From CBDHCC01 sp965219235 (GTDB taxonomy: Bacteria; Pseudomonadota; Alphaproteobacteria; Sphingomonadales; Sphingomonadaceae): a DNA stretch of 64,000 bases. This document shows positions 17,162-26,359 of the stretch, in pieces; position 1 is the first letter of the stretch, and the number at the start of each line of letters is the position of its first letter. A program made the translations under genes and the position numbers. Under the pieces are notes generated by a model that was not told the DNA's origin, ran no database searches, and saw nothing but the letters and a program-made list of their open reading frames with translations. The DNA lies in NCBI GenBank assembly GCA_965219235.1, contig OZ244721.1, positions 2,170,001 through 2,234,000 of the forward strand. The letters are read 5' to 3'.

Positions 17162-18274
17162 TCACAGGCCCAGGTGATCCATCAACGCCGTGTTGACGCG
17201 GTGGACATCGTAGCGCTCCTCCGCGATCGCCAGGCCGCGCCGTCCCATCCGCGCGCGCGCCGCCGGGTCGCGGGCGAGTGCGACCATCGCGCGCGCCAGG
17301 GCGGCGGCGTCGCGGGGCGGCACCAGCAGGCCGTTGTCGCCGTCGGTCACGGTGGCGCGGCAGCCGGGCGCGTCGGTGGTGACGACCGGCCGCCCCATCG
17401 CCATCGCTTCAAGCACCGTGCGCGGCGTTCCCTCCCGCCAGGACGGCAGGACATAGACGCTGGCCTCCGCGAGCGCGGGACGCACGTCCGTCAGCTCGCC
17501 CAGGAACTCCACGCCCTCCGCCTCCCAGCGCGCGAGGTCGGCGGCCCCGGCCCCATCCGGGCCGGGGTCGAGAAAGCCGGCGAGGCGCACCCGCGCCTCG
17601 GGCACCGCGTCCCGGACCAGCCGCCCCGCCTCGACATACTCCGCGATGCCCTTGGACCACAGCAGGCGCGCGATCAGCAGGAAGACGGGCGCGGCGGGCA
17701 GCGGCGCCGGCTCGTAATGCGCCACGTCCACGCCCGATCCGTTCACCATCCGCGCCTTGGATGGGTCGCCCAGGCAGCCCGCCGCGACGAAATCGTCGCG
17801 ATCGTCGGTGTTCTGGAACACCACCACCCGGTTCGCGTCGGTCGCCCGCCGGTAGAGGCGTCGCGCCAGCACCTGCGCCGATCGCCGGACGGGGCCGCCG
17901 CCGCGCGCGATGAAGGCGAAGCCCAGTCCGGTGACGAAGCTCGCCGAGGGCACGCCCTCCGCGCGCGCCGCGAGCGAGCCCCAGACGTTCGGCTTGACGG
18001 TGTAGCCCACCACCAGGTCCGGCCGCACCCGCCGGATCACCCGGCGCAGCGCCCGACGATAGGCCAGGTCGGCCCGCACCGAGAGGCCCGTCCGGGCGAG
18101 CGGCACCGATTCGCAGCTCGCCCCCCAACTTTCCAGCGTGGCCGCCACCGCGTCCGGAATGGCGGGCGCTGTGCAATGCACGCGGTGCCCGCGCGCCAGC
18201 ATGGCCTGGATGAAGGCACCCCGGAAGTTCACGAGGCTGGTGGCGAGCGAGCCGTTGAGGAGGACCGTGGCCAT
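17162..18274 (-). CDS. Glycosyltransferase family 4 (PglA-like)
   Basis: A 370-residue GT4 protein. It starts ATVLLNGSLATSLVNFRGAFI and has LVVGYTVKPNVWGSLAAR, VTGLGFAFIARG, the domain-2 start VFLLIARLLWSKGIAEYVEA, and the signature WREGTPRTVLEAMAMGRPVV. The VNFRG, YTVKPNxxG and GLG motifs are those of enzymes that add the second sugar to undecaprenyl-diphospho-diNAc-bacillosamine or related primers (PglA type). Specificity is inferred from the neighbouring pglC/D/E-like genes. It lies upstream of the UDP-sugar dehydrogenase in the same direction and is divergent from the aminotransferase. Confidence 0.87.
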   Translation of the reverse strand: MATVLLNGSLATSLVNFRGAFIQAMLARGHRVHCTAPAIPDAVAATLESWGASCESVPLARTGLSVRADLAYRRALRRVIRRVRPDLVVGYTVKPNVWGSLAARAEGVPSASFVTGLGFAFIARGGGPVRRSAQVLARRLYRRATDANRVVVFQNTDDRDDFVAAGCLGDPSKARMVNGSGVDVAHYEPAPLPAAPVFLLIARLLWSKGIAEYVEAGRLVRDAVPEARVRLAGFLDPGPDGAGAADLARWEAEGVEFLGELTDVRPALAEASVYVLPSWREGTPRTVLEAMAMGRPVVTTDAPGCRATVTDGDNGLLVPPRDAAALARAMVALARDPAARARMGRRGLAIAEERYDVHRVNTALMDHLGL

Positions 18275-18341
18275 GGCCCCGCCTTCAAAGCACAGCGGCG
18301 CGCACTAGGCGAGACGGCGGCGCGCCATTAAGTCGCGGATC

Positions 18342-19520
18342 ATGCTCAACACGCCGCTGTCCCCCTGGCCGTCCTTCAGCTCGGAAGAGGTGGCCGCGGT
18401 CGCCGAGGTGATCCGCTCCAACCGGGTGAACTACTGGACCGGCGAGCAGGGTCGCGCCTTTGAACGCGAGTTCGCGCGCTGGGTCGGCGTGCCGCACGCG
18501 GTCGCCGTGGCGAACGGCACGCTGGCGCTCGACCTGGCGCTCGCCGGTCTGGGCATCGGCGCGGGCGACGAGGTGATCGTGACCCCGCGCACCTTCATCG
18601 CGTCGGTGTCCTCCGTCGTCGGCGCGGGCGCCGTGCCGGTGTTCGCGGACGTCGACCCGGACAGCGGCGACATCACGCCCGACAGCGCCCGCGCCGTGCT
18701 GACCGAGCGCACCCGCGCGGTCCTGCCCGTGCATCTGGCCGGATGGCCGTGCGACATGGAGGGCTTCGGCGCCCTTGCCGCCGAGCACGGGCTCAGGTTG
18801 ATCGAGGACTGCGCGCAGGCGCATGGGGCCGCGATCGACGGGCGGCCGGTCGGCGGCTGGGGCGACGCGGGCGCGTGGTCCTTCTGCCAGGACAAGATCA
18901 TCACCACCGGCGGAGAGGGCGGCATGGTGACGACCCGCGACCCGGACCTGTGGTCGGCCATGTGGGCGCTCAAGGATCACGGCAAGAGCTTCGAGGCCGT
19001 CTACGAGCGCGAGCACCCGCCGGGCTTTCGCTGGCTGCACGAGAGCTTCGGCACCAACTGGCGGATGCTGGAGGTGCAGGCCGCGATCGGGCGTATCCAG
19101 CTGACCCGCATGGAGGGGTGGACCGCGCGCCGCACCGCGATCGCGCACCGCTACGCCGCGGCGCTCGCTCCCTTCCGGCATGCCGTGCGCGCGCCCCTGC
19201 CGGACGAGCGGCTGACCCACGCCTATTACCGCTTCTACGCCTATGTCCGTCCGGAAGGACTCAAGGACGGTTGGTCGCGCGATCGGATCGTGGCCGAGAC
19301 GACGCGCGCCGGGGCACCGCTCTATCAGGGCAGCTGTTCGGAGGTCTATCGGGAACGCGCCTTCGAGGGCACCGGCTGGCGGCCGGCCGAGCCGCTGCCG
19401 GTCGCGCGCGAGCTGGGCGAGACCAGCCTGATGTTCCTGACCCATCCGACGCTCACCGACGCGGAGGTGGAGGGCATGTGCGCCACGGTGGCCGACGTGC
19501 TGTCGTCGGCGAGCCGCTAG
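18342..19520 (+). CDS. pglE: DegT/DnrJ/EryC1/StrS aminotransferase (PglE-like)
   Basis: A 392-residue PLP enzyme that aminates a 4-keto-6-deoxy nucleotide sugar, using glutamate as donor. The PLP region includes ANGTLALDLALAGLGIGAGDEV, LIEDCAQAHGA, and the internal-aldimine Lys in SFCQDKIITTGGEGG. The C-terminal segment FLTHPTLTDAEVEGM is typical. In a PglF-PglD-PglC context the substrate should be UDP-4-keto-6-deoxy-GlcNAc, giving UDP-4-amino-4,6-dideoxy-GlcNAc. It is the only pathway gene on the plus strand, and its TAG stop shares the CTAG palindrome (19517-19520) with the stop of convergent pglD. The symbol rests on context. Confidence 0.85.
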   Translation: MLNTPLSPWPSFSSEEVAAVAEVIRSNRVNYWTGEQGRAFEREFARWVGVPHAVAVANGTLALDLALAGLGIGAGDEVIVTPRTFIASVSSVVGAGAVPVFADVDPDSGDITPDSARAVLTERTRAVLPVHLAGWPCDMEGFGALAAEHGLRLIEDCAQAHGAAIDGRPVGGWGDAGAWSFCQDKIITTGGEGGMVTTRDPDLWSAMWALKDHGKSFEAVYEREHPPGFRWLHESFGTNWRMLEVQAAIGRIQLTRMEGWTARRTAIAHRYAAALAPFRHAVRAPLPDERLTHAYYRFYAYVRPEGLKDGWSRDRIVAETTRAGAPLYQGSCSEVYRERAFEGTGWRPAEPLPVARELGETSLMFLTHPTLTDAEVEGMCATVADVLSSASR

Positions 19521-20140
19521 CGCGCGAGCGCCCGCGCGGGATTGCCGACGACGGTGACGCCGGGCGCCACGTCGCGCACCACCACCGCGCCCATGCCGAT
19601 CGTGGCCTCCACTCCGATCGTCACCCCCTGCCGGACGAGCGCGCCCGCCCCCAGATAGGCGCCGTCGCCGATCGTCACCCGGCCGTTGCAGCGCACGCCG
19701 GGCGCGAAGGTCACGAAGTCGCCGATATGCGCGTCGTGCTCCACGATCGACTGGATGTTGGCGTGGAAGTGGCGGCCGACGCGGATGTTGCTGGTGAACA
19801 CCACGCCCGGCGAGATCAGCGCGCCCTCGCCCACCACGACGTCGTCCATCTCCACCACGTCCGGCGCGCGCACGCCGAGCGGCGCGACACCGGCCGCCGC
19901 GCAGCGTCGTGCGAGCCGGCGACGCACCGCCCCGTCCGCGACCGCCAGCGCCGCCCGCCGTTCGCCTGCGGGTCGCGCGCAAAAGCCATCGAACGTCAGC
20001 ACTTCGTGGCCGTTGACGGTGCCGGTGGCATCGTCATCGATCCACACCAGGGTGTCTCCGGGCGCCAGCACGGGCCGCACCAGCGGCAGAACACCCCGAC
20101 CGCAGCCGCCGGTGCCCCAGACGCCGAGCAGGCGGCTCAT
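19517..20140 (-). CDS. pglD: Sugar O/N-acetyltransferase, PglD-like left-handed beta-helix
   Basis: A 207-residue acetyltransferase. It has an N-terminal Rossmann-like nucleotide-sugar domain (LLGVWGTGGCGRGVLPLV) and a C-terminal hexapeptide-repeat beta-helix (VVVGEGALISPGVVFTSNIRVGRHFHANIQSIVEHDAHIGDFVTFAPG in segments). The catalytic His is expected in the VEHDAHIGD segment. It ends DVAPGVTVVGNPARAL. PglD-type enzymes acetylate the 4-amino group of UDP-4-amino-4,6-dideoxy-GlcNAc to give UDP-diNAc-bacillosamine. Its ATG overlaps the pglC stop (ATGA at 20137-20140). A related perosamine-type acetyltransferase cannot be excluded. Confidence 0.87.
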   Translation of the reverse strand: MSRLLGVWGTGGCGRGVLPLVRPVLAPGDTLVWIDDDATGTVNGHEVLTFDGFCARPAGERRAALAVADGAVRRRLARRCAAAGVAPLGVRAPDVVEMDDVVVGEGALISPGVVFTSNIRVGRHFHANIQSIVEHDAHIGDFVTFAPGVRCNGRVTIGDGAYLGAGALVRQGVTIGVEATIGMGAVVVRDVAPGVTVVGNPARALAR

Positions 20141-20751
20141 CGCTCGCCCGCGAACGGCGTCATGGTCGCGTGGCCCTCCTCGGACACGCCTTCGCGGCGC
20201 ACCACCTTGAGCACGGTCAGCGCCAGGATTCTGAGGTCGAGGACGAGGGAGCGGTTGTCGACGTACCACACGTCCATCGCCAGCCGCTCGGGCCAGGGCA
20301 GCGCGTTGCGGCCGTGCACCTGCGCCCAGCCGGTGATCCCCGGCCGCACGTCGTGCCTGCGCGCCTGCTCGGGACTGTAGAGCGGAAGATAGCGGGCGAA
20401 GAGCGGACGGGGTCCGACCAGGCTCATCTCGCCCTTCCAGACGTTCCACAACTCTGGCAGTTCGTCGAGGCTGGTCGAGCGCAGGACTCGGCCGAACGGC
20501 GTCAGGCGCTCCTCGTCGGACAGCGGCCGTCCCGCAGCGTCGAGCGCGTCGCGCATGGTGCGGAACTTGACGAGCTGGAAGGGGACGCCGCCGCGCCCCG
20601 GCCGTTCCTGCCGGAACAGCACCGGCGAGCCCAGACGCCAGCGGACAAGCAACGCCACGATGGCGAGGACGGGCAGGCCCAGCGTCAGTCCGCCGGCGGC
20701 GGCCGCGACGTCGAGCGCGCGCTTCGCCGTGTCGTAGGCGCGCGTGGTCAA
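20137..20751 (-). CDS. pglC: Initiating phospho-glycosyltransferase, PglC-like
   Basis: A 204-residue monotopic phosphoglycosyltransferase that loads the first sugar-1-phosphate onto undecaprenyl phosphate. It has one N-terminal membrane hairpin (RALDVAAAAGGLTLGLPVLAIVALLV), the basic VLFRQERPGRGG loop, LVKFRTMRDA, the catalytic Asp-Glu pair in TSLDELPELWNV, and MSLVGPRPL. The size is that of the minimal PglC form without the long N-terminal WbaP-type domain. The frame is open upstream to 20937, but TTG 20751 overlaps the stop of the preceding gene (TTGA), gives the right length and puts the membrane segment at residue ~10. Overlaps pglD by ATGA. Confidence 0.9.
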   Translation of the reverse strand: MTTRAYDTAKRALDVAAAAGGLTLGLPVLAIVALLVRWRLGSPVLFRQERPGRGGVPFQLVKFRTMRDALDAAGRPLSDEERLTPFGRVLRSTSLDELPELWNVWKGEMSLVGPRPLFARYLPLYSPEQARRHDVRPGITGWAQVHGRNALPWPERLAMDVWYVDNRSLVLDLRILALTVLKVVRREGVSEEGHATMTPFAGER

Positions 20752-21950
20752 CGGCCGGCCGGCGCCATCGACAGCGGTCCGGCGACCAGGTCCAGCGCCT
20801 CGTCGCCCTGGCGGCGCACGACGAGGCGCAGCCATTGATAGGGACAGTGCGCCGGCACCGAGAGACCACCCACGGTCCCGGCGCGCGCGTCGGCCTGTCC
20901 GAGCGCCGCGCCGTCGCCGGCACAGCTCAGACGCCACTCAGCCAAGTCCACGCGGCCGGCGTTCGGCCGCAGTCCGCCCTTGAGCCTCCAGCGGCCCGGC
21001 GCCAGCGACAGCAGCTGTTCGGCGATCAGGTGGTCGCCCGGCTGGGTGACCAGCACCGCCAGGCCCGACCGCACCGGCCCCGCGCTGACGGCCGGGTCGG
21101 AGCTGGCGGTCCAGTCGAACGGCGGCACCGGGTCGGCCACCTGAAAGCCGGGCCAGCGCAGTCCGGCCGTGGCGGCGCGATCCGGCAGGCCGGTGTAGAT
21201 GCGCTCCGCCGGGGCGAAGCGTCCGGCCCTGGCGAGCTTGCCGACCAGCAGCGCCAGGGTGGCGCGCTCGACCCGCGCCATCTGCTCGGGACGGGCGAGC
21301 AGCACCGCGGCCAGATTCTCGGCGGCGTCCGCGCCGCCGGTCGCCGCCACGGAGCGCACGAAATCCGGGAACCAGGGCGGGTGCCGGTCGACCAGTCGCG
21401 CGAAGGGCGCCACCGCGCCCGGTACGCCGACCGCCTTGACCAGCGCGGGCGTGAGCAGCCGCTTGGCGGCCAGCGAGCCGCGCAGCGCGGTGTCGTAGTG
21501 CTGGAGCACGCGGTCGAGATCGCTGTCGGCGACCGCCTGCTGGATCATCCAGGTCTGGGTGGGCACGTCCCGCCGCGACAGGTCGGCGGCAAGCGCCATC
21601 GCGCGCCGGGCCTCCGCCACCCTCCCCTCCGCCTGCCGGCGCAGTCCGATCGTGCGCACCGCGTTGACCGCGAGCGGTTCGGTCGCGAGCGCGCGGCGGG
21701 CCCGCGCCTCGGCGGCGGGCGTGACCGCCAGGGTGTCCGGATCCACCAGCAGCTCACCCATCCGCGCCTGCGCCAAGCCGGAGAACGGCCAGAGCGCGAC
21801 CGCCAGCGCCGGCTGGCGGGGACCGGCGACCTGCGCGATTCCCTGGGCGCAGACCAGGCCGGCGAGGAGCAGCGCGGCCACGGCGATCGCCACGCGCCGG
21901 ATACCCGGGGACAACGCCGAACCCGCGGAGGGCGCGGGAGCGCGGATCAA
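20748..21950 (-). CDS. Hypothetical membrane-anchored protein of the polysaccharide operon
   Basis: A 400-residue protein with one N-terminal transmembrane anchor (VAIAVAALLLAGLVCAQGIAQV). It is followed by about 230 residues of Ala/Arg-rich helical repeats (EARARRALATEPLAVNAVRTIG and similar), looking like degenerate TPR units. A C-terminal beta-rich part has WRLKGGLRPNAGRVDLAEWRLSC. I do not recognise a named family; similar proteins are commonly found beside Wzc-type kinases in sphingomonads. A role as a periplasmic scaffold for export is inference. It starts with TTG inside the wzc stop (TTGA) and ends in the pglC start, so it is translationally coupled on both sides. Confidence 0.75.
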   Translation of the reverse strand: MIRAPAPSAGSALSPGIRRVAIAVAALLLAGLVCAQGIAQVAGPRQPALAVALWPFSGLAQARMGELLVDPDTLAVTPAAEARARRALATEPLAVNAVRTIGLRRQAEGRVAEARRAMALAADLSRRDVPTQTWMIQQAVADSDLDRVLQHYDTALRGSLAAKRLLTPALVKAVGVPGAVAPFARLVDRHPPWFPDFVRSVAATGGADAAENLAAVLLARPEQMARVERATLALLVGKLARAGRFAPAERIYTGLPDRAATAGLRWPGFQVADPVPPFDWTASSDPAVSAGPVRSGLAVLVTQPGDHLIAEQLLSLAPGRWRLKGGLRPNAGRVDLAEWRLSCAGDGAALGQADARAGTVGGLSVPAHCPYQWLRLVVRRQGDEALDLVAGPLSMAPAGR

Positions 21951-24169
21951 CCGACCGCCTCCTCCGTCGCGATCTCACGTCCGTAACCATAGCCATAGCC
22001 ATAGGCGTAGTCGTACCCGGTCGCGCGGTCGAACTTCGTCAGGATGATGCCCGCCACGCGCGCGTTGGCGGCGCGCAGCCGCTCGATGGCGTTCACCGCG
22101 GCCCGCACCTTGATCCGGTCCGCCTCGCTGACGAACGCGACCGCTTCGACCTGACTGGCGATCAGCGGCGCGTCGGCCAAGCCGAGCACCGGCGGGCAGT
22201 CGAGCACGACGTGGTCGAAGCGCGCACGCGCCTGGTCGAGCAGCCAACGCAGACGGCCGCTGGTCAAAAGCTCCGCGGCGTTCGGCGGCTTGGGGCCTGT
22301 CGTCAGGACCTGAGTGCCGTCCGGCCCGGCCTGCAGCATCTCCACCCACTCGTCCGCGCCCGACAGCACGTTGCTGAGACCCGGGCCGGAGCGGAGCCCC
22401 AGCAGGGCGGCGATCGACGGCGAGCGCATGTCGGCATCGACGAGCAGGATCGAGCGTCCCGTGCGCGCCATCGACCGGGCCAGGGCCACCGACGAGGACG
22501 ACTTGCCCTCCCGCGCCTCGGTGGACGTGAGCGCCAACGTGCGCGGCAGGCCGCTCTCGGTGACGAAGGACAGCGAGGTCTGGACGGACAGATAGGCGTC
22601 GGAGATGTCCGACTTGCGGTCGTCGATCTGCTCGATGAACTCGTCCTCGTCGACGATGGGGATGACGCCCAGCAACGGCGCGCCGAGCAGCGCCGGGACG
22701 CGGCTCGGATCCTTCAGTCCCTCGTCCATCTGGTCGAGCACGAAGGCCGCGGCGCCTGCCAGCGTCAGGCCCAGGAGCAGCGCGATGGCCAGATTGAGCG
22801 CCATGTTGGGGCTCGACTGCTCGGTGGGCACTCGCGCGGGATCGACGACGGAGACGTCGTTCGCCTCCACGCCCGCGACGCCGATCTCCTTGTAGCGCTG
22901 GAGCAGCGCGTCGTAGAGTTCGCGGTTCTGATCCACCTCGCGCTGATAGATGTTGTACTGGATGGTCGACTGCTTCTGGTCGAGATACTCCCCCTTCAGC
23001 GCGTTCACCTGCTGGCGCAGGTCCGCTTCGCGCGTGCGCGCCTCCCGCAGGGCACGGCTCGCCTCGCCGCTCATCTGCGAGTTCTGCGCCCCTTCCTCGC
23101 GCGCGATCGATCGATCCAGAGAAGCGATCTTGTTGGCGAGCGCCTCCGCGGTGGGATAGCCGGGCTCGAACTGCGCCATCAGGCGGGCGTATTCGGACGC
23201 CGCCTCCGCGCGCGACTGGCGCAGGGAGGCGACCGTCGCGTTGTCGGCCGGCGTGGCGGAGCCGTTCTGCCGGGCCTTGCTCTCCGCCGTGATCCGCGCC
23301 GCCGTCGCGTCGGCGAGCGCGGTGTTGAGCGCTTCCAGATCGGTGGAGGTGAGCGTGCGCCCGCTCGTCGTCTTGCCGTCCGGGCCGGTCGTGCTGTCCA
23401 GCGTCACGATACCTGTCTTGGCGGCATAGCCGACCAGGTCGCGCTCCGACTGTTCAAGACGCGGACGAAGCTCGTTCAAGCGGTTTTCCAGGACCCGGCG
23501 CGCATCGGCCGTGGACGCGTAGCGGCGATCGAAGTTGCCCTGCACGAACTGCCGCGTCCATTCGTTCGCGATGGTGGCGGAGAGCGGCGCCGAGGGCGAG
23601 GTGAAGGAGATGTCGACCAGACTGGAGCCGCGCACCGGAGTGATCTCGATGTGGTTCAGCAGGATGTCCACGGCCCGCGCCTGGCGGGCGCGACGTTCGG
23701 CGTCCGTGGGCGCCGCCGCCTGTCCGTTGACCAGCAGTCCGTTGCCGCCCAGGTCGAAGGCGTTGACGAAGGTCGCGTCGCCGCCCAGACGCAGCGCGTT
23801 GGCGACCCGCTGAGCGAGCGAGCGAGCGCCCAGCAGAGAATACTGCGTCTGATAGTATTCCACACTCGACAGCTGCGACGCCTGGGTGGTGTCCACCCCC
23901 TCCACGTTGGTCACGTTGACCGGCTCGCGCGCGATCTCGATCCGCGCCGCCGCGGTGTACATCGGCGTGGCGACCAGCGTGAGGACCAGCCCGGCGATCA
24001 GCGCCAGCAGCACGATGGCGGCCATCACCCACTTCCAGCGCTTCGCCGCGCGCCAGAGGCCCAACAGGGGATGCCCGCCGGGGCCGGCCGCCACCGGAGC
24101 GGCGAGGTGGTCCGTCGAGGACAGCGCGGCGCCGTTCGCGTGAGCCCAGGCGGGGTTGAGGTCGTTCAT
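21947..24169 (-). CDS. wzc: Polysaccharide co-polymerase / bacterial tyrosine autokinase
   Basis: A 740-residue inner-membrane protein controlling chain length and export. The N-terminal Wzz domain has the first transmembrane segment VMAAIVLLALIAGLVLTLVA, a long periplasmic coiled-coil region (residues ~180-440) and a second transmembrane helix (MALNLAIALLLGLTLAGAAAF). The cytoplasmic BY-kinase has Walker A in STEAREGKSSSSVALA, Walker A' in SILLVDADMRSPS and Walker B in HVVLDCPPVLGLADA. The C-terminal tail is a tyrosine cluster (YDYAYGYGYGYG, six Tyr) for autophosphorylation. The Walker A has an Arg before EGKS, a small deviation. Follows wza. Confidence 0.93.
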   Translation of the reverse strand: MNDLNPAWAHANGAALSSTDHLAAPVAAGPGGHPLLGLWRAAKRWKWVMAAIVLLALIAGLVLTLVATPMYTAAARIEIAREPVNVTNVEGVDTTQASQLSSVEYYQTQYSLLGARSLAQRVANALRLGGDATFVNAFDLGGNGLLVNGQAAAPTDAERRARQARAVDILLNHIEITPVRGSSLVDISFTSPSAPLSATIANEWTRQFVQGNFDRRYASTADARRVLENRLNELRPRLEQSERDLVGYAAKTGIVTLDSTTGPDGKTTSGRTLTSTDLEALNTALADATAARITAESKARQNGSATPADNATVASLRQSRAEAASEYARLMAQFEPGYPTAEALANKIASLDRSIAREEGAQNSQMSGEASRALREARTREADLRQQVNALKGEYLDQKQSTIQYNIYQREVDQNRELYDALLQRYKEIGVAGVEANDVSVVDPARVPTEQSSPNMALNLAIALLLGLTLAGAAAFVLDQMDEGLKDPSRVPALLGAPLLGVIPIVDEDEFIEQIDDRKSDISDAYLSVQTSLSFVTESGLPRTLALTSTEAREGKSSSSVALARSMARTGRSILLVDADMRSPSIAALLGLRSGPGLSNVLSGADEWVEMLQAGPDGTQVLTTGPKPPNAAELLTSGRLRWLLDQARARFDHVVLDCPPVLGLADAPLIASQVEAVAFVSEADRIKVRAAVNAIERLRAANARVAGIILTKFDRATGYDYAYGYGYGYGREIATEEAVG

Positions 24170-24188
24170 CGCTCTTGGGACCTTCGCG

Positions 24189-24899
24189 TCATCGGCGCAG
24201 CAGGGTGATGACCGGCGCCAGGAACAGCGGCGACGCCTGGATCACGTCGCGCAGCAGCCGTCGCGAACGCGATTCGCTGACCACGATCACGTCGTTGGCA
24301 TAGACCGGCGGGTCGGCGTAGTTTCCGCGTCGGATGGCGCGCAGATCGTACACGCCGGCGTAGCGCTGGCCGCCCACGGTGCGGAAGATGATGACCTCGC
24401 TCGTCTTGGCGAATTCCGTCGTGCCCTGCGCATTGGCGACCGCGCGCAGCAGCGTGGTGTCGGTGAGCACCGGATAGGAGCCGGGCCGGTCGACCTCGCC
24501 CTCCACCGTCAGCACCTGGCTGACCGTCTCGACCAGGTTCACCGTGACCTGCGGGTCGCGGACATAGCGCCCGCGCAGCCGCGACGCGATCTCGCGCGCG
24601 ACCTCGTTGGGTGTCCGGCCCGAGGCCTGCACCGACCCGGCGAGCGGGATCGAGAGCTGTCCGCCGGCGTCGGTCTGAACCGTGGACGACAGGTCGGGCA
24701 CGCCGAACACCGACACCGACAGCTTGTCGAACGGACCGATCAGGTACGGGCGCTTGTCGCCGAACAGGTCTTCGCGCTGGGGGGCCGGCAGTTCGGTCTC
24801 GCGCAGCACGTCCACGCCGGACGACGATCCGATCGGCGGCGAGCCGGCGCATCCGGCCAGCGCGATGGGCAGCACGAGAAGGAGCAAGCGTCTGGACAA
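24189..24899 (-). CDS. wza: Outer-membrane polysaccharide export lipoprotein
   Basis: A 236-residue Wza/GumB-type protein that forms the outer-membrane channel for the polymer. It has a type II signal peptide (LLLLVLPIALAGCAG; acylated Cys near residue 17), the Poly_export domain (YLIGPFDKLSVSVFGVPDLS … VQTDAGGQLSIPLAGSVQASG) and one SLBB domain (LTVEGEVDRPGSYPV). It is shorter than E. coli Wza (about 380 residues), with one SLBB repeat, as in many alphaproteobacterial versions. It starts with TTG at 24899, 5 bp after the O-antigen-ligase stop. Confidence 0.9.
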   Translation of the reverse strand: MSRRLLLLVLPIALAGCAGSPPIGSSSGVDVLRETELPAPQREDLFGDKRPYLIGPFDKLSVSVFGVPDLSSTVQTDAGGQLSIPLAGSVQASGRTPNEVAREIASRLRGRYVRDPQVTVNLVETVSQVLTVEGEVDRPGSYPVLTDTTLLRAVANAQGTTEFAKTSEVIIFRTVGGQRYAGVYDLRAIRRGNYADPPVYANDVIVVSESRSRRLLRDVIQASPLFLAPVITLLRR

Positions 24900-24904
24900 G
24901 GCGA

Positions 24905-26359
24905 TCAGGCTGCCGTGACTGTGTCGGAGCGGGCCGGCTTAGACGCTCGTTCGGTGGCCGACAAGCCGACATCCGCACCGCGCGCGGTCGCCCCCAGCAA
25001 CCACGCCAGCGCGGCGGCGGCCAGCATGGACCCCGTGGGAGTGCGCAGCGGATAATCGACCAGGCTGGCGGCGCACAGGACCGCCAGGATGACGGTGGAC
25101 GCGCGCGCCAGCAGCATCGGCTCGTCCAGGGTCGCGCCCCGCGCGCGCCACGCGATCGCGCCCGCCCGCGCGCACAGCAGCGCCGCGGCGGCCAACAGGA
25201 GCAGCGATCCCAGGCCACCCTCGATCAGGAACTCGGCCAGGTCGTTGTGCGCATGGTTCAGATAAGCCGGATTCAGCAGCGCCGTGGGCTCGCCGATCCG
25301 CCAGAGCTTCTCGAATGAGCCAAAGCCCGATCCCACCGGAAACTGGCTCCAGACGAACTCGACGAGCCGGGGCAGGAGCGTGGCGCGCAATTCGCCGAGC
25401 GACGTGGTCGCGAAGATGCGGTCGATGACGCCGCGCTCCAGCCACAGCAGTCCGCCCACTCCGGCCGCGGCGATGCCCAGCCCGGCCAGCAGCCAGCGAC
25501 GCGGCAGGGGGCGGGGGGGGCGGAGACCCCGCGACCGGGCGGGCACCACCACGGGCGACCGCACCACCAGCAACGACGCCAGCGCGGCCGCCGCGCCCAG
25601 GCCCAGCCCCGCGCGCGACCCGGTGACGATCAGCATCGGCACCAGCAGGATCGCGACGCCGGCGGCGACCCAGAGGCGGAAGGCGAACGTGCCGATCCCC
25701 GTTGGCCGCTTCGCCCAATAGGCGAGCAGCGGGAACAGGCAGGCGAGCAGCACGGCCTGATGGTTGGGATTGGCGAACAGGCCCGCCGCGCTGCCCGGTA
25801 TGGTGATGCGATAGAGATACAGGGCACTCGACGGCGGACCGCCGACCTGCATCAGCCCCCAGAGTCCCGACAGTCCGATCCACAGCGCGAACACCAGCGG
25901 CACGCGGCCGCGTGCGACCGGCTCCAGCCGGCTCAACACCAGCAGCATCGCCAGCGGCACGACGAGAGCGAACAGCGCGTTGATCGTGCCGTCCCGGCTG
26001 AGCGACACGGCGCGCCACGGCTGCGCCGCTCCGATCGCGGGCGCGATCCGCTCCACGATCCCGCGTCCCGGCAGGGCCGTCCAGACGGCCGGGGGCAGGG
26101 GCAGCAGCTGGATCGTCATGATCAGCGCCAAGGCACCCAGCAGCGCCAATGGCGTGTGCAGAGACCAGCGCCGATCCATCAGCAGCGCTGCCCCACCGAT
26201 CAGCACGGCGAGCGGCCGCAGGATGGGCAGGGAGGCGATGTCGAGACGCGATCCGCCGCCCATCAGAAAGACCGCGGCGACGAGCGTCAAAGCGAGCAGG
26301 AAGGACCAGCGGGTCTCGCGCAGACCTCCGGCGGCCCGACGGCGGACGCGGTCAGCCAT
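24905..26359 (-). CDS. O-antigen ligase family protein
   Basis: A 484-residue inner-membrane protein with about 12 helices and the Wzy_C/WaaL pattern. The large periplasmic loop near residues 300-380 has FVWSQFPVGSGFGSFEKLWR and YLNHAHNDLAEFLIEGGL, where the HNDLAEFLIE motif is diagnostic. Such proteins either ligate O-antigen to lipid A core or polymerise/attach exopolysaccharide; this one sits in an export operon, so both are possible. With the smaller polymerase-like gene at 14663 there are two candidates for polymerase in the locus. It overlaps the pglF-like gene by 8 bp. Confidence 0.88.
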   Translation of the reverse strand: MADRVRRRAAGGLRETRWSFLLALTLVAAVFLMGGGSRLDIASLPILRPLAVLIGGAALLMDRRWSLHTPLALLGALALIMTIQLLPLPPAVWTALPGRGIVERIAPAIGAAQPWRAVSLSRDGTINALFALVVPLAMLLVLSRLEPVARGRVPLVFALWIGLSGLWGLMQVGGPPSSALYLYRITIPGSAAGLFANPNHQAVLLACLFPLLAYWAKRPTGIGTFAFRLWVAAGVAILLVPMLIVTGSRAGLGLGAAAALASLLVVRSPVVVPARSRGLRPPRPLPRRWLLAGLGIAAAGVGGLLWLERGVIDRIFATTSLGELRATLLPRLVEFVWSQFPVGSGFGSFEKLWRIGEPTALLNPAYLNHAHNDLAEFLIEGGLGSLLLLAAAALLCARAGAIAWRARGATLDEPMLLARASTVILAVLCAASLVDYPLRTPTGSMLAAAALAWLLGATARGADVGLSATERASKPARSDTVTAA